Assembly (NCBI RefSeq): GCF_014897675.1
Contig: NZ_JABUXU010000002.1
Coordinates: 1-64,000, forward strand
DNA from: Advenella sp. FME57
GTDB lineage: Bacteria; Pseudomonadota; Gammaproteobacteria; Burkholderiales; Burkholderiaceae_B
Direction: 5' to 3'
Length of the DNA: 64,000 bases
The notes under the pieces: model-generated
What the model was told of the DNA's origin: nothing
Databases searched by the model: none
The model's input: the letters and a program-made list of their open reading frames with translations, nothing else
Shown: piece after piece, positions 56,613 to 64,000 of the stretch
Numbering within the stretch: the first letter of the stretch is position 1
Layout: each line of letters starts with the position of its first letter
Program-made: the position numbers and the translations under genes

Positions 56613-57288
56613 TTTCAGTTGTCCTTTGATTTCCATATAAGCTCATTTCTCCGCGTTCAATATTCCATATCTGGTTTGGAATATCTCCCAGCAGCTTGAT
56701 ATTTGATTCTGTCATTACGATGCTCAGTTCGGGCTCAAGCTGCTTTAACCGGTTCAGGGCTTCGGTATATTCGGCGCCCAATCGCGGCGCCAGGCCCTGA
56801 AAGGGTTCGTCCAGAAGCAGCAGCCTTGTGCCGATCATCACCGCGCGGCCCAGCGCCACCATCTTGCCCTGACCGCCCGATAAGGCCGATCCCGAGCGAT
56901 CCAGCATGGGCACCAGTTGTGGTATGGCTTGCAGCACACACTCCAGGCGTGCTTTGATCGCGCTGGCACTCATGTTCTGTACTTCACAGGGCAGGCGCAA
57001 ATTCTGCTCTACCGACAATGTCGGGAAAATAACCCGGTTTTCCGGCGCATAGCCAATGTGCAGCGCTGCTCTGGCGTGACCCGCAAGCGCGGTCAGGTTG
57101 GCGTCATCAAACCGGATGTCGCCGCTACGCACTTTGACCAGACCCATCAAGGCGCGCAGCAGGGTGGTTTTACCTGCGCCATTGCGTCCCACAATGCCGA
57201 TGGTCAGCCCGCTATCGAACGTTGCTGTGATATTTCTGAGGATCTGATTGCCGGCCAGATCCACACTTACGTTATTCAGGCTAAGCAT
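56593..57288 (-). CDS. livF: ABC transporter ATPase, LivF-type
   Basis: ATPase of a branched-chain-amino-acid-type importer, 231 residues. Walker A is GRNGAGKTT, signature ALSGGQGKMVALGRA, Walker B LLLLDEPFQGLAP. The start ATG at 57288 overlaps the livG stop (TGATG) after GGAG. Pairs with LivG on the LivH-LivM membrane dimer. The signature motif keeps LSGGQ. Confidence 0.93.
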   Translation of the reverse strand: MLSLNNVSVDLAGNQILRNITATFDSGLTIGIVGRNGAGKTTLLRALMGLVKVRSGDIRFDDANLTALAGHARAALHIGYAPENRVIFPTLSVEQNLRLPCEVQNMSASAIKARLECVLQAIPQLVPMLDRSGSALSGGQGKMVALGRAVMIGTRLLLLDEPFQGLAPRLGAEYTEALNRLKQLEPELSIVMTESNIKLLGDIPNQIWNIERGEMSLYGNQRTTENAANDH

Positions 57289-58031
57289 CAATGGTCTCCG
57301 AGCACGGCGCTGCGGACCAGCGGATTGTTCAGCACCTGGGACGGGCTGCCGTCGGCGGCGATTTTGCCGGAAATCCAGGCCGCAACGCGGGTGGCATAGC
57401 GGGCGACGATGTCCTCATCATGTTCGACAAACCAGCTGGTCACCTTGCGCTGCTCAAGCGCGTCCATGACCAGTTGCATCAGGCTGTGTTTATCTTCTGA
57501 TGCCACACCACTGGTCGGTTCATCCATGATCAGCAGGCGCGGACGCAGCGACAGGGCCATGGCCACATCCAGAAGTTTTTTCTTGCCCTCCGGCAGGTCC
57601 ACCGAAAGCGCACTGGCGTCCTGCGACAGACCCACCAGTTCCAGTGTTTCATCCACTTCACGGGCGTCGGCCAGACGACTCAATGGCTGAAAATAGCTCA
57701 GGCGGGTATTTCTGCTCGCCGCCGCAATTTGAATGCATTCGCGCACGGTATGTTCGGTAAACAGCTGAGGAAGCTGAAAGGATCTTCCCATGCCGAGCCG
57801 GACAATCTTTCGGGGCAACAGGGATGTGATTTCCTTGCCGGCGAAGTAGACGTTGCCAGAATCGGGCTTCAGATATCCAGTGCAGATGTTGATAAAAGTG
57901 GTCTTGCCGGCGCCGTTCTGGCCGATGACTGCCAGCTTTTCGCCTTCATGCAGTTCAAAATTGATCTGGTCGGCCGCGACCACACCGCCAAATGCGAGAC
58001 TGAGATTTTGCGTCTTTACTAATGGTTCCAT
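57288..58031 (-). CDS. livG: ABC transporter ATPase, LivG-type
   Basis: Second ATPase of the importer, 247 residues. Walker A is GQNGAGKTT, the signature region reads LPEGKKKLLDVAMAL (L-S-G-G-Q is replaced by L-P-E-G-K, as in many LivG members), and Walker B is RLLIMDEPTSGVA. It ends with a BCA-type C-terminal extension. Starts 13 bp after the livM stop. Confidence 0.93.
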   Translation of the reverse strand: MEPLVKTQNLSLAFGGVVAADQINFELHEGEKLAVIGQNGAGKTTFINICTGYLKPDSGNVYFAGKEITSLLPRKIVRLGMGRSFQLPQLFTEHTVRECIQIAAASRNTRLSYFQPLSRLADAREVDETLELVGLSQDASALSVDLPEGKKKLLDVAMALSLRPRLLIMDEPTSGVASEDKHSLMQLVMDALEQRKVTSWFVEHDEDIVARYATRVAAWISGKIAADGSPSQVLNNPLVRSAVLGDH

Positions 58032-58044
58032 CGCTTGTCTTCTC

Positions 58045-58980
58045 CTAGGCTCGCTTCAGTTTGCGTTTTCGCATGATTTGACCTACCACCCCGTTAGGCA
58101 CGACGAAAATAACCAGGATCAGCGTCAGCCCCAGAATGGCCTGCCAGAAACCGGGGAAATAGGCCGAAGAAAGCAGTTTGACGGTTTCAAAGATGGCGGC
58201 GCCGATAAATGCACCGCCAACATGGGCGGCGCCACCCAGAATCGTGATATACACGTACTCTGCTGAACGCAGCCAGGTGCCGATTTCCGGCGTGACCAGT
58301 CCCTGTATCAGGGCCAGGATGGCGCCGGAAAACCCCACCACGGCGCCGGATAATATATAGCCCTTCCATAGCACGTGGCGGGGTGAAATGCCCAGATACT
58401 CAAGCCGGGTTTCGTTGGTCTTGATTGCTGCCAGCGCCTGGCCATTGCCCGAGCGGAAATAGCGCTGCACTGCCCAGGCTATGAGAAGCGAACCGGCCAG
58501 GGCAATGCACATCAGCGTAAATTCGAAGGCGCTTCGGTCAAGCACAATGCCCGCCACGGTCGGCCTGCTGACGCGAATGCCGTCAGTGCCACCGGTAATA
58601 TCGTAGAATTTGGTGGTGAGGGCAAACAGCACCATGCTTAAGGCAAGATTGAGCATGCCGAAGAAAATACCCCGGTACCGGGCAACAAACATGCCGATTA
58701 AGGCGCTGAACAAAGTGGCGATCACTACGCTGCACAAGATGAGCACGATGACATCGGTCTCGGGACGCAATCGGGAGATAAAAGCAATGCTGTACGCGGC
58801 GATCGATGCATACATGGCATGGCCGAATGACACCTGGCCGGCGCGCAGCATCACCGAAATGCCCAGTGCCGCAATGGCATAGGTCAGGCCGATGATCAGG
58901 GGAGTAATGGTCCAGGGCACCAGGTAGCCGCAGAGCAGCACGAGCAGTGCCGACATCAAACTGAGTGTATAAATTTTCAT
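58045..58980 (-). CDS. livM: ABC transporter permease, LivM-type
   Basis: Membrane permease with eight or so helices, 311 residues. Typical LivM segments: SVMLRAGQVSFGHAMYASIAAY, split here, and the EAA-like cytoplasmic loop RSGNGQALAAIKTNETRLEYLG. It overlaps livH by 4 bp (ATGA) and ends with a basic tail (MRKRKLKRA). Confidence 0.93.
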   Translation of the reverse strand: MKIYTLSLMSALLVLLCGYLVPWTITPLIIGLTYAIAALGISVMLRAGQVSFGHAMYASIAAYSIAFISRLRPETDVIVLILCSVVIATLFSALIGMFVARYRGIFFGMLNLALSMVLFALTTKFYDITGGTDGIRVSRPTVAGIVLDRSAFEFTLMCIALAGSLLIAWAVQRYFRSGNGQALAAIKTNETRLEYLGISPRHVLWKGYILSGAVVGFSGAILALIQGLVTPEIGTWLRSAEYVYITILGGAAHVGGAFIGAAIFETVKLLSSAYFPGFWQAILGLTLILVIFVVPNGVVGQIMRKRKLKRA

Positions 58981-59882
58981 ATTGTTCTGGCCTGTGCAAC
59001 TTTGAATAATCCGTTAGGCCTGAATACCAGTACCAGCACCATGATGATGTAAGGCACAGCGACTTCTACTTCCGGCGCCAGATAGATAGAGAACGACCGT
59101 ATTACGCCTATAAGTATTGCGGCAATAAGTGCGCCGGTAATCTGCCCCAGCCCGGCGGTGGCGACCACCGCAAAAGACAAGACCACCATATCGGCACCAA
59201 CGCCCGGGACCAGGGAAGTGGTGGGCGATGCAAGCGCGCCGCCCAGCACGCCCAGAATAGTGCCTATGACAAATGTGAAATAGCTGATGCGCCTGGCATT
59301 GATTCCCATTGCGGTAGCCACTTCGCTGTTATGGGTAATGGCAACAATCTGTTTGCCAAGCCTTGTATACCTGAGAAAATAGACCAGGACCACGTACGCA
59401 ATCAGGGCCGTGCCGGGGATGATCAACAACTGGTAGGTGGTATAGGTGATGTTGCCTATCTCTATATTTCCCAGGCGCCCGACCACTTCGCTGGCGGTAT
59501 AGGGCTGCGCGCCCCAGATGAATTTTTGCAGATCCTCAAAGATAAGAAAGGCGCCGAACGTCAACAGCAGTTTCAGAATAGGATCGTAGCCATGGGTCCT
59601 GCGTATCAGCACAAATTCCACAATCGAGCCCAGTATGATGCCAACAATAATGGCCACCAGAAACAGTGAGAGCAATGGCAGGATCGCCGACTCTGTGGTT
59701 GGTGCATAAACGGCGATGAGTGTTGCAGCAGCATACCCGCCATAGGCATAGAATGCGCCGTGGGCGACGTTAAGAATGCCCATCACGCCAAAGATCAGCG
59801 TGAGTCCAAGCGATACCAGAAAGAGCAGGCCGGCGTATGACAGACCGTCCAGTAAAGCGATCAGGATTAAATCCGAATTCAT
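58977..59882 (-). CDS. livH: ABC transporter permease, LivH-type
   Basis: First gene of the operon, 301 residues with about eight membrane helices. LivH-like stretches are SLGLTLIFGVMGILNVAHGAF near the N-terminus, split here, and the loop RYTRLGKQIVAITHNSEVATAMGIN. The operon runs livH-livM-livG-livF-ALDH-SDR-ADH-binding protein, all on the minus strand with overlaps or short gaps. It is divergent from sodC. Confidence 0.93.
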   Translation of the reverse strand: MNSDLILIALLDGLSYAGLLFLVSLGLTLIFGVMGILNVAHGAFYAYGGYAAATLIAVYAPTTESAILPLLSLFLVAIIVGIILGSIVEFVLIRRTHGYDPILKLLLTFGAFLIFEDLQKFIWGAQPYTASEVVGRLGNIEIGNITYTTYQLLIIPGTALIAYVVLVYFLRYTRLGKQIVAITHNSEVATAMGINARRISYFTFVIGTILGVLGGALASPTTSLVPGVGADMVVLSFAVVATAGLGQITGALIAAILIGVIRSFSIYLAPEVEVAVPYIIMVLVLVFRPNGLFKVAQARTI

Positions 59883-60218
59883 GTTGTCCCCATCTCGTTT
59901 TTTTAGCTATTAGACAGGATATATACAGTAATCCACACAGGTAAAACCCTTAGCGCATGCTTTGTCTTTTTGAAACCCTGGCTTTTCTATTCTGATAGTC
60001 GCGCGAGAACAGTTCTGGGCGGCGGCAAGGAACGGGCGCCTTCGGTCCGCCTTTTGGCTTGCGGACCGGAACATGGATTGCCAGCGATTGCCGCTATCAT
60101 TGATGCCGGCGTTCATGACAGATTTGCATCCAGTTATAAGCAATTGAAACATTGATTTGATCGCTTCGTTTTGGATGTTAGCCTTTTACTTTGTTGATTT
60201 TCATTGAGGGAGTACGCC
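59883..60218. other. Divergent promoter region livH/sodC
   Basis: About 336 bp, no supported gene. It must hold the operon promoter on the minus strand and the sodC promoter on the plus strand. I see TATA-rich stretches near 59923-59930, but no box pair with convincing spacing and no regulator gene next to it. Confidence 0.5.
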
Positions 60219-60752
60219 ATGAGATTGGAAAAATTGTTACTGGCAACTATGTTAAGTGCAGGCATGATATCCACGGCAAGTGCCGCCGAACTGAAAGTGA
60301 CCATGAACGAGGCGACCACGTCGGCAACGGGCAACCAGATGGGTCAGGTGATCATCAGCGAAACGCCTTTTGGTCTGCTCTTTACGCCCGATCTCAAGGG
60401 GCTTGATCCCGGCGTGCACGGTTTTCACGTTCACGAGAATGCCAGTTGTGATGCTGCTGAAAAGGACGGCAAAACGGTGCCTGCCCTGGCTGCCGGCGGC
60501 CATCTGGATCCGAAGAAAACGGGCAAGCATGAAGGGCCGTATAGTGACCAGGGCCATGTGGGTGACCTGCCGGGGCTGGTTGTCGCGGCCGATGGCACAT
60601 CGACATATCCGGTGCTGGCTCCGCGACTCAAAGCCTTGTCCGACGTGCAGCAGCACGCGCTCATGATTCATGAGGGCGGCGATAACTATTCTGACCATCC
60701 CAAGGCGCTCGGCGGTGGGGGCGGGCGCATGGTGTGCGGTGTGATTAAATAA
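60219..60752 (+). CDS. sodC: Periplasmic Cu/Zn superoxide dismutase
   Basis: Converts superoxide to hydrogen peroxide and oxygen in the periplasm, 177 residues. A signal peptide ends at ISTASA|AE. Copper ligands are in [11 protein letters not shown] and the zinc ligands in GGHLDP...[15 protein letters not shown]; the active-site Arg is in [12 protein letters not shown] with the disulfide Cys. GAGGGAG precedes the ATG at 60219. Monocistronic and divergent from the liv-type operon. Confidence 0.95.
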   Translation: MRLEKLLLATMLSAGMISTASAAELKVTMNEATTSATGNQMGQVIISETPFGLLFTPDLKGLDPGVHGFHVHENASCDAAEKDGKTVPALAAGGHLDPKKTGKHEGPYSDQGHVGDLPGLVVAADGTSTYPVLAPRLKALSDVQQHALMIHEGGDNYSDHPKALGGGGGRMVCGVIK

Positions 60753-61074
60753 AGTTTGCCCCACGGCATGGGCGGCCGGCGTTGCTGAGGGGTTTCTGGG
60801 CTGCGGCTTGCTGCGTGCGGGTGAGCGCGTGGTATTGATCAATTGCCGCGCTGCGGACGATCGGCCGGCCACGACTGCTGGCGGTTAGAACAGGTGTCGC
60901 AGGTCAGGCCTGTATGGAGCCGCAGGCGCCTCACCACGCAGTCATGCACCTGACAGAGTAATCACCTTTGCTGGATCGAGCAGCGACGCAGCTGGTGCAG
61001 CCGCCTTATTGACAGACGCTAATGGGTATTACGCGGTATGATCAGCACAGTTTCGAATCCATCAGGGGACGGTT
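60753..61074 (+). other. Region between sodC and ynfA
   Basis: About 320 bp, GC-rich, without a supported gene. There is a TTGACA at 61009 and a TATGAT at 61037, but the 22-bp spacing is too long for a confident promoter. No clear terminator after sodC. Confidence 0.4.
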
Positions 61075-61407
61075 GTGCTGCGAGTTTTCTTTCTTTTCAC
61101 GCTGACTGCCATTGCGGAAATTGCCGGCTGCTATCTGTTCTATTTCTGGCTGCGCCGCGATGGCCATTGGTGGGTGTTGATTGCATCCCTGGCCTCGCTT
61201 ATCCTGTTTGCCTGGCTGCTGACCTTGCATCCGGTGGCCACGGGCCGTGTTTATGCGGCGTATGGTGCCGTCTATGTGGTGGTCTCGGTGCTATGGCTCA
61301 ATCTGGTAGACCGCAGTTCGTTGTCGGGGCTGGAGTGGGCAGGGCTGCTGCTGGCGCTTGTCGGTATGGGCCTGATGGTGTCGGGTTGGAGCATTGCACA
61401 TAAATAG
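61075..61407 (+). CDS. ynfA: YnfA-family (UPF0060) membrane protein
   Basis: Small integral membrane protein, 110 residues, four helices. Family-typical text: TAIAEIAGCYLFYFWL, HPVATGRVYAAYGAVYVV and LVDRSSLSGLEWAGLLLAL. Homologues resemble small multidrug transporters in shape. GTG start with AGGGGA upstream. Six bp before the patatin gene, so both may be cotranscribed. Confidence 0.92.
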   Translation: MLRVFFLFTLTAIAEIAGCYLFYFWLRRDGHWWVLIASLASLILFAWLLTLHPVATGRVYAAYGAVYVVVSVLWLNLVDRSSLSGLEWAGLLLALVGMGLMVSGWSIAHK

Positions 61408-61413
61408 GCTGCC

Positions 61414-62928
61414 ATGTGGATTCCTAAACTTGTTTTCATTGTTTTGCTGTCGGCGCTTTCTGCCTGCTCGTCGCTGACGCCGTGGCGTAATCCGCCGCTG
61501 CCGCCGGGCACCCCTGACACCGGCGTTGACACGGCGCGGCTTACCGAGAGGACCGATCCGTCCTTTGTCATCATTCTGAGCATTTCCGGGGGCGGGGCGC
61601 GCGCGGCCGCATTTGGCTACGGGGTGCTCAAGGAATTGGCCGACACACAGATCCGGTGGAACGGCCATACCCAAACGCTGCTCAGCCAGGTCGATGTGGT
61701 GCGTGGCGTATCGGGAGGCAGTATCGTTGCTGCCTATTATGCGCTCAATGGCAGCAAGACCTTCCCGGCGTTTAAAAACGAATATCTGTACAAGGATTTC
61801 CAACAGAGTCTGGTGTCCGCCATATTCAGTCCGCAAAATTTTGCCGCTGCGGTCTCGCCTACGGTCGGCCGTGGCCATGTGCTGGCGCAGAAACTGGATA
61901 TGCTCTATGAAGGCAAAACCTACGAAGACCTGTATCGCAATCCGCATGCAGACCTGATCGTGCTGGCGACCGATTTATCCCAGGGCACGAGTTTTGAATT
62001 TTCGCCAGACCAACTGGCTACGATGTGCGCCGATATCCGCAAGATTCCTCTCTCGTTTGCGGTGGCGTCCTCGGCCGCCGTGCCAATGGTGCTGTCGCCG
62101 CTGACGCTGAAAAATTATGCCGGACAATGTGCGTATTCTGCCCGAAAACGCGAGCAGGTATCCAGACTGCAAGGCGATTACCGGATGCGCGCCTACCGAT
62201 CGGATGTCCTGGGTTATCTGGACAGCAAAAATCGGCCCTATATCCATTTGGTGGACGGGGGGCTATCGGATAACCTGGGCGTGCGCGGGCTGATGGATCG
62301 CGTCACGCTCGGTATCGGCCAGTTGCGCCGTGGCCAGATCAGCAAGGGCACCGTCAGGAAAGTGGCCTTTGTGGTGATCAACGCCGAGCGCGACCCCAGC
62401 GTCAATATCGACAAAAGCGAAAATGTCCCCACGCTGTCGGATGTCTTTGACACGATCATGTTCAGTACGTCTGGCCGGGTCACTACGCAGACCATGCAGA
62501 TGGTGCAGGACACCGGCAGGCACTGGGCTACGTTGAGAAAATCGCTCAATCCCCAATTGCAGGCGTTGCTGGCACCCGACGCGCAATTGCACGTTGTGCC
62601 CGTCAGCCTGCGTGAAGCGCCAGCAGGACTGTCCGTGCCACGCCGGCATTTGCTGCGCATTCCCACGCTGTTCACCGTCAACCGCAAGGATGTGGACGCG
62701 CTCATTGAGGCCGGCCGCCAGACGCTGCGGCAGAATCCTGAGTATCAGGCGCTACTGCAGGAGCTGGACGCCCGGATACCACAACAGGCTGTGGCAACGG
62801 GCTCGCCAATCACGTCCGCCGGTTCGCTACGGTCCGCGCCATCGGCCCACTTGCCTCCGGGCGGACCCAGTTCGGCGCCGCATCCTGCCACAAGCCGCGA
62901 GATTGACGCCCTGTATTCAGGAGGCTAG
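61414..62928 (+). CDS. Patatin-like phospholipase, lipoprotein
   Basis: Predicted lipid hydrolase exposed in the envelope, 504 residues. A lipoprotein signal with lipobox LSAC (Cys18) lies at the N-terminus. The patatin domain has the oxyanion glycines SISGGGARAAAFGYG, the nucleophile motif GVSGGS, and the catalytic Asp in HLVDGGLSDNLGVRG. The C-terminal 60 residues are rich in Ser, Ala and Pro and look disordered. Substrate unknown. Confidence 0.9.
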   Translation: MWIPKLVFIVLLSALSACSSLTPWRNPPLPPGTPDTGVDTARLTERTDPSFVIILSISGGGARAAAFGYGVLKELADTQIRWNGHTQTLLSQVDVVRGVSGGSIVAAYYALNGSKTFPAFKNEYLYKDFQQSLVSAIFSPQNFAAAVSPTVGRGHVLAQKLDMLYEGKTYEDLYRNPHADLIVLATDLSQGTSFEFSPDQLATMCADIRKIPLSFAVASSAAVPMVLSPLTLKNYAGQCAYSARKREQVSRLQGDYRMRAYRSDVLGYLDSKNRPYIHLVDGGLSDNLGVRGLMDRVTLGIGQLRRGQISKGTVRKVAFVVINAERDPSVNIDKSENVPTLSDVFDTIMFSTSGRVTTQTMQMVQDTGRHWATLRKSLNPQLQALLAPDAQLHVVPVSLREAPAGLSVPRRHLLRIPTLFTVNRKDVDALIEAGRQTLRQNPEYQALLQELDARIPQQAVATGSPITSAGSLRSAPSAHLPPGGPSSAPHPATSREIDALYSGG

Positions 62929-63072
62929 CGCCGGCGCAGCGGTTTGCCTTGTTGCCGGTCGGACCGCCCGCTAGATCCCGAAAGCCGCCGGTTCGACAAA
63001 AGGGGATGCGTTTTGTTGCGCCGATCTGGTATAACAATGGCTGTCCAAGTCTATTCATTACCGGAGTTTGCC

Positions 63073-63570
63073 ATGTCTGCCTCACCCCTTGCTGCGCTGA
63101 TCACCTGCGATATTATGGATCAGCACCCGTCGCTGCCGTCCTGCGATACCCAGTTCAGACTCTTCGGCCGTAAACGCGCCATCGCGGGGCAGGTTCGTAC
63201 GGTCAAAGTGTTCGAAGACAATACCTTCATTCGTCAGGTCCTGTCCGAACCAGGTCAGGGAGCCGTTTTGGTGGTGGATGCGGCCGCATCCCTGCATTGT
63301 GCCGTGGTAGGCGATATGATCGCCAAGCTGGGGCAGGACAATGGCTGGTCAGGGATCATCGTGTATGGCGCCATCCGGGACAGTGAACAGATTGACGCCA
63401 TGGATTTTTGCGTGAAGGCGCTGGGCACCAATCCGCGCAAAAGCGGTAAAAATAGCATGGGCCTGATCGATGTGCCGGTCACTTTCGGCAATGTCCGTTT
63501 TGTCCCTGGGCAGTATCTGTATAGCGATGCCGATGGCATCGTCGTCTCTGAACAGGCGCTGTCGCTGTAA
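63073..63570 (+). CDS. rraA: RraA family protein
   Basis: Member of the RraA family (regulator of RNase E or 4-hydroxy-4-methyl-2-oxoglutarate aldolase), 165 residues. It has ITCDIMDQHP at the N-terminus, AIAGQVRTVK, GAVLVVDAAASLHCAVVGD and IVYGAIRDSEQI; the Arg-Asp pair of the aldolase active site is in AIRDS. The open frame extends upstream, but GGAG before the ATG at 63073 gives the family start. The role (RNA decay or aldolase) cannot be decided here. Confidence 0.9.
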   Translation: MSASPLAALITCDIMDQHPSLPSCDTQFRLFGRKRAIAGQVRTVKVFEDNTFIRQVLSEPGQGAVLVVDAAASLHCAVVGDMIAKLGQDNGWSGIIVYGAIRDSEQIDAMDFCVKALGTNPRKSGKNSMGLIDVPVTFGNVRFVPGQYLYSDADGIVVSEQALSL

Positions 63571-63678
63571 AAACCAGTGGCGCCGGTTGGTTGCCTGTCA
63601 GCGCCCCGGCGCGGCAGTGAACGGGCGCATTCCTGGCGCGCAGCGGGCCCCGCCATTGCCGGGCCCGCTGTTGGTCAG

Positions 63679-64000
63679 CTATTCGGTCGCGGAGCGGTCC
63701 TGGGCCTGCCCAAGACGTCCGAACTGCCCGGCGTTGAAATCGGCTAGCGCCTGACGGATTTGTTCTTCGGTATTCATTACAAACGGACCATACCCGGCTA
63801 TCGGTTCGGCGATAGGTTCGCCACTCATCAGCAGCAGGGCGGCCGCCTCTTTTGCCTGGATGGTGATGGTCGTGCCATCCTGGGCAAATGTGACCAGCTG
63901 GCTGGCCCCTGCGTCGACACTGCCGTTTACACTTACGGTGCCATGGCGCACCAGCAGTATGACCGTGTGGTTCGCCGGCAGCTCGAATGTGGTGCTGCTG
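63679..64000 (-). CDS. Pirin family protein, 5' truncated by window edge
   Basis: The C-terminal cupin domain of a pirin, about 106 residues visible. The frame stays open to the window edge, upstream of the first possible start. The conserved end is [18 protein letters not shown] and [18 protein letters not shown]. Pirins of bacteria are often quercetinase-like; function here unknown. Confidence 0.88.
   Translation of the reverse strand, partial: SSTTFELPANHTVILLVRHGTVSVNGSVDAGASQLVTFAQDGTTITIQAKEAAALLLMSGEPIAEPIAGYGPFVMNTEEQIRQALADFNAGQFGRLGQAQDRSATE

Noticed and set aside
61009-61042. TTGACA and TATGAT before ynfA as a promoter
   Set aside because: The 22-bp spacing is outside the working range for the main sigma factor.

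Overview
The window looks like a chromosomal segment of a betaproteobacterium of the order Burkholderiales, most likely family Alcaligenaceae (Bordetella/Advenella relatives). The reasons are the complete division and cell wall (dcw) cluster with a single-chain MurE-MurF fusion, which is known from Bordetella, the order lpxC - DUF721 - M23 peptidase - secA, and the general protein character. No species assignment is possible without a search.

Layout. 1-5.2 kb: the end of an MHS-type transporter, a zinc alcohol dehydrogenase, and a TonB-dependent siderophore receptor with a Fur box. The receptor is flanked by an intact DsrE-like gene and by a frameshifted second copy of that gene. 5.3-10.8 kb: an L-fucose catabolic operon on the minus strand (FucP permease, mutarotase, L-fucose dehydrogenase, fuconolactonase, L-fuconate dehydratase) with a divergent FadR-type GntR regulator and a palindromic operator. 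10.9-15.4 kb: SWIB protein, pyrC, an O-methyltransferase and uup. 15.5-33.5 kb: RNase P RNA (rnpB), then the dcw cluster mraZ-rsmH-ftsL-ftsI-murEF-mraY-murD-ftsW-murG-murC-ddl-ftsQ-ftsA-ftsZ, almost all with stop/start overlaps. 34-39.3 kb: lpxC, an antisense DUF721 gene, an M23 endopeptidase and secA. 39.6-46.6 kb: mgtE, an inositol-phosphatase family gene, an MnmC-like protein whose methyltransferase half looks degenerate, and a GH31 protein lacking the usual catalytic aspartate. 46.6-49.8 kb: tRNA-Lys followed by a 3-kb cassette (XRE regulator, DHA2 drug transporter, SnoaL-like protein) lying between two copies of one terminator-like sequence. 49.9-51.7 kb: a cluster of short repeats, a truncated metallo-beta-lactamase remnant and an MFS transporter. 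51.8-59.9 kb: an eight-gene minus-strand operon joining a branched-chain-amino-acid-type ABC transporter to aldehyde, short-chain and alcohol dehydrogenases. 60.2-64 kb: periplasmic Cu/Zn superoxide dismutase, a YnfA family protein, a patatin-like lipoprotein, RraA, and a pirin cut off by the window edge.

How the parts work together. The dcw genes make UDP-MurNAc-pentapeptide (MurC, MurD, MurE-F, Ddl), lipid I and II (MraY, MurG) and the septal machine (FtsL, FtsI, FtsW, FtsQ, FtsA, FtsZ). They are driven at least in part by a promoter overlapped by MraZ boxes. The fucose operon converts L-fucose to 2-keto-3-deoxy-L-fuconate by the non-phosphorylative route; the enzymes for the last steps are not in the window. 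The liv-type operon probably imports an unidentified alcohol-, aldehyde- or acid-yielding compound and oxidises it. I did not find a clearly new multi-gene system. The most unusual items are the GH31 and MnmC-like proteins with missing catalytic or cofactor motifs, the Lys-to-Asn change in the fucose dehydrogenase, the tRNA-linked cassette with duplicated terminator, and the repeat cluster at 49.9-50.0 kb.
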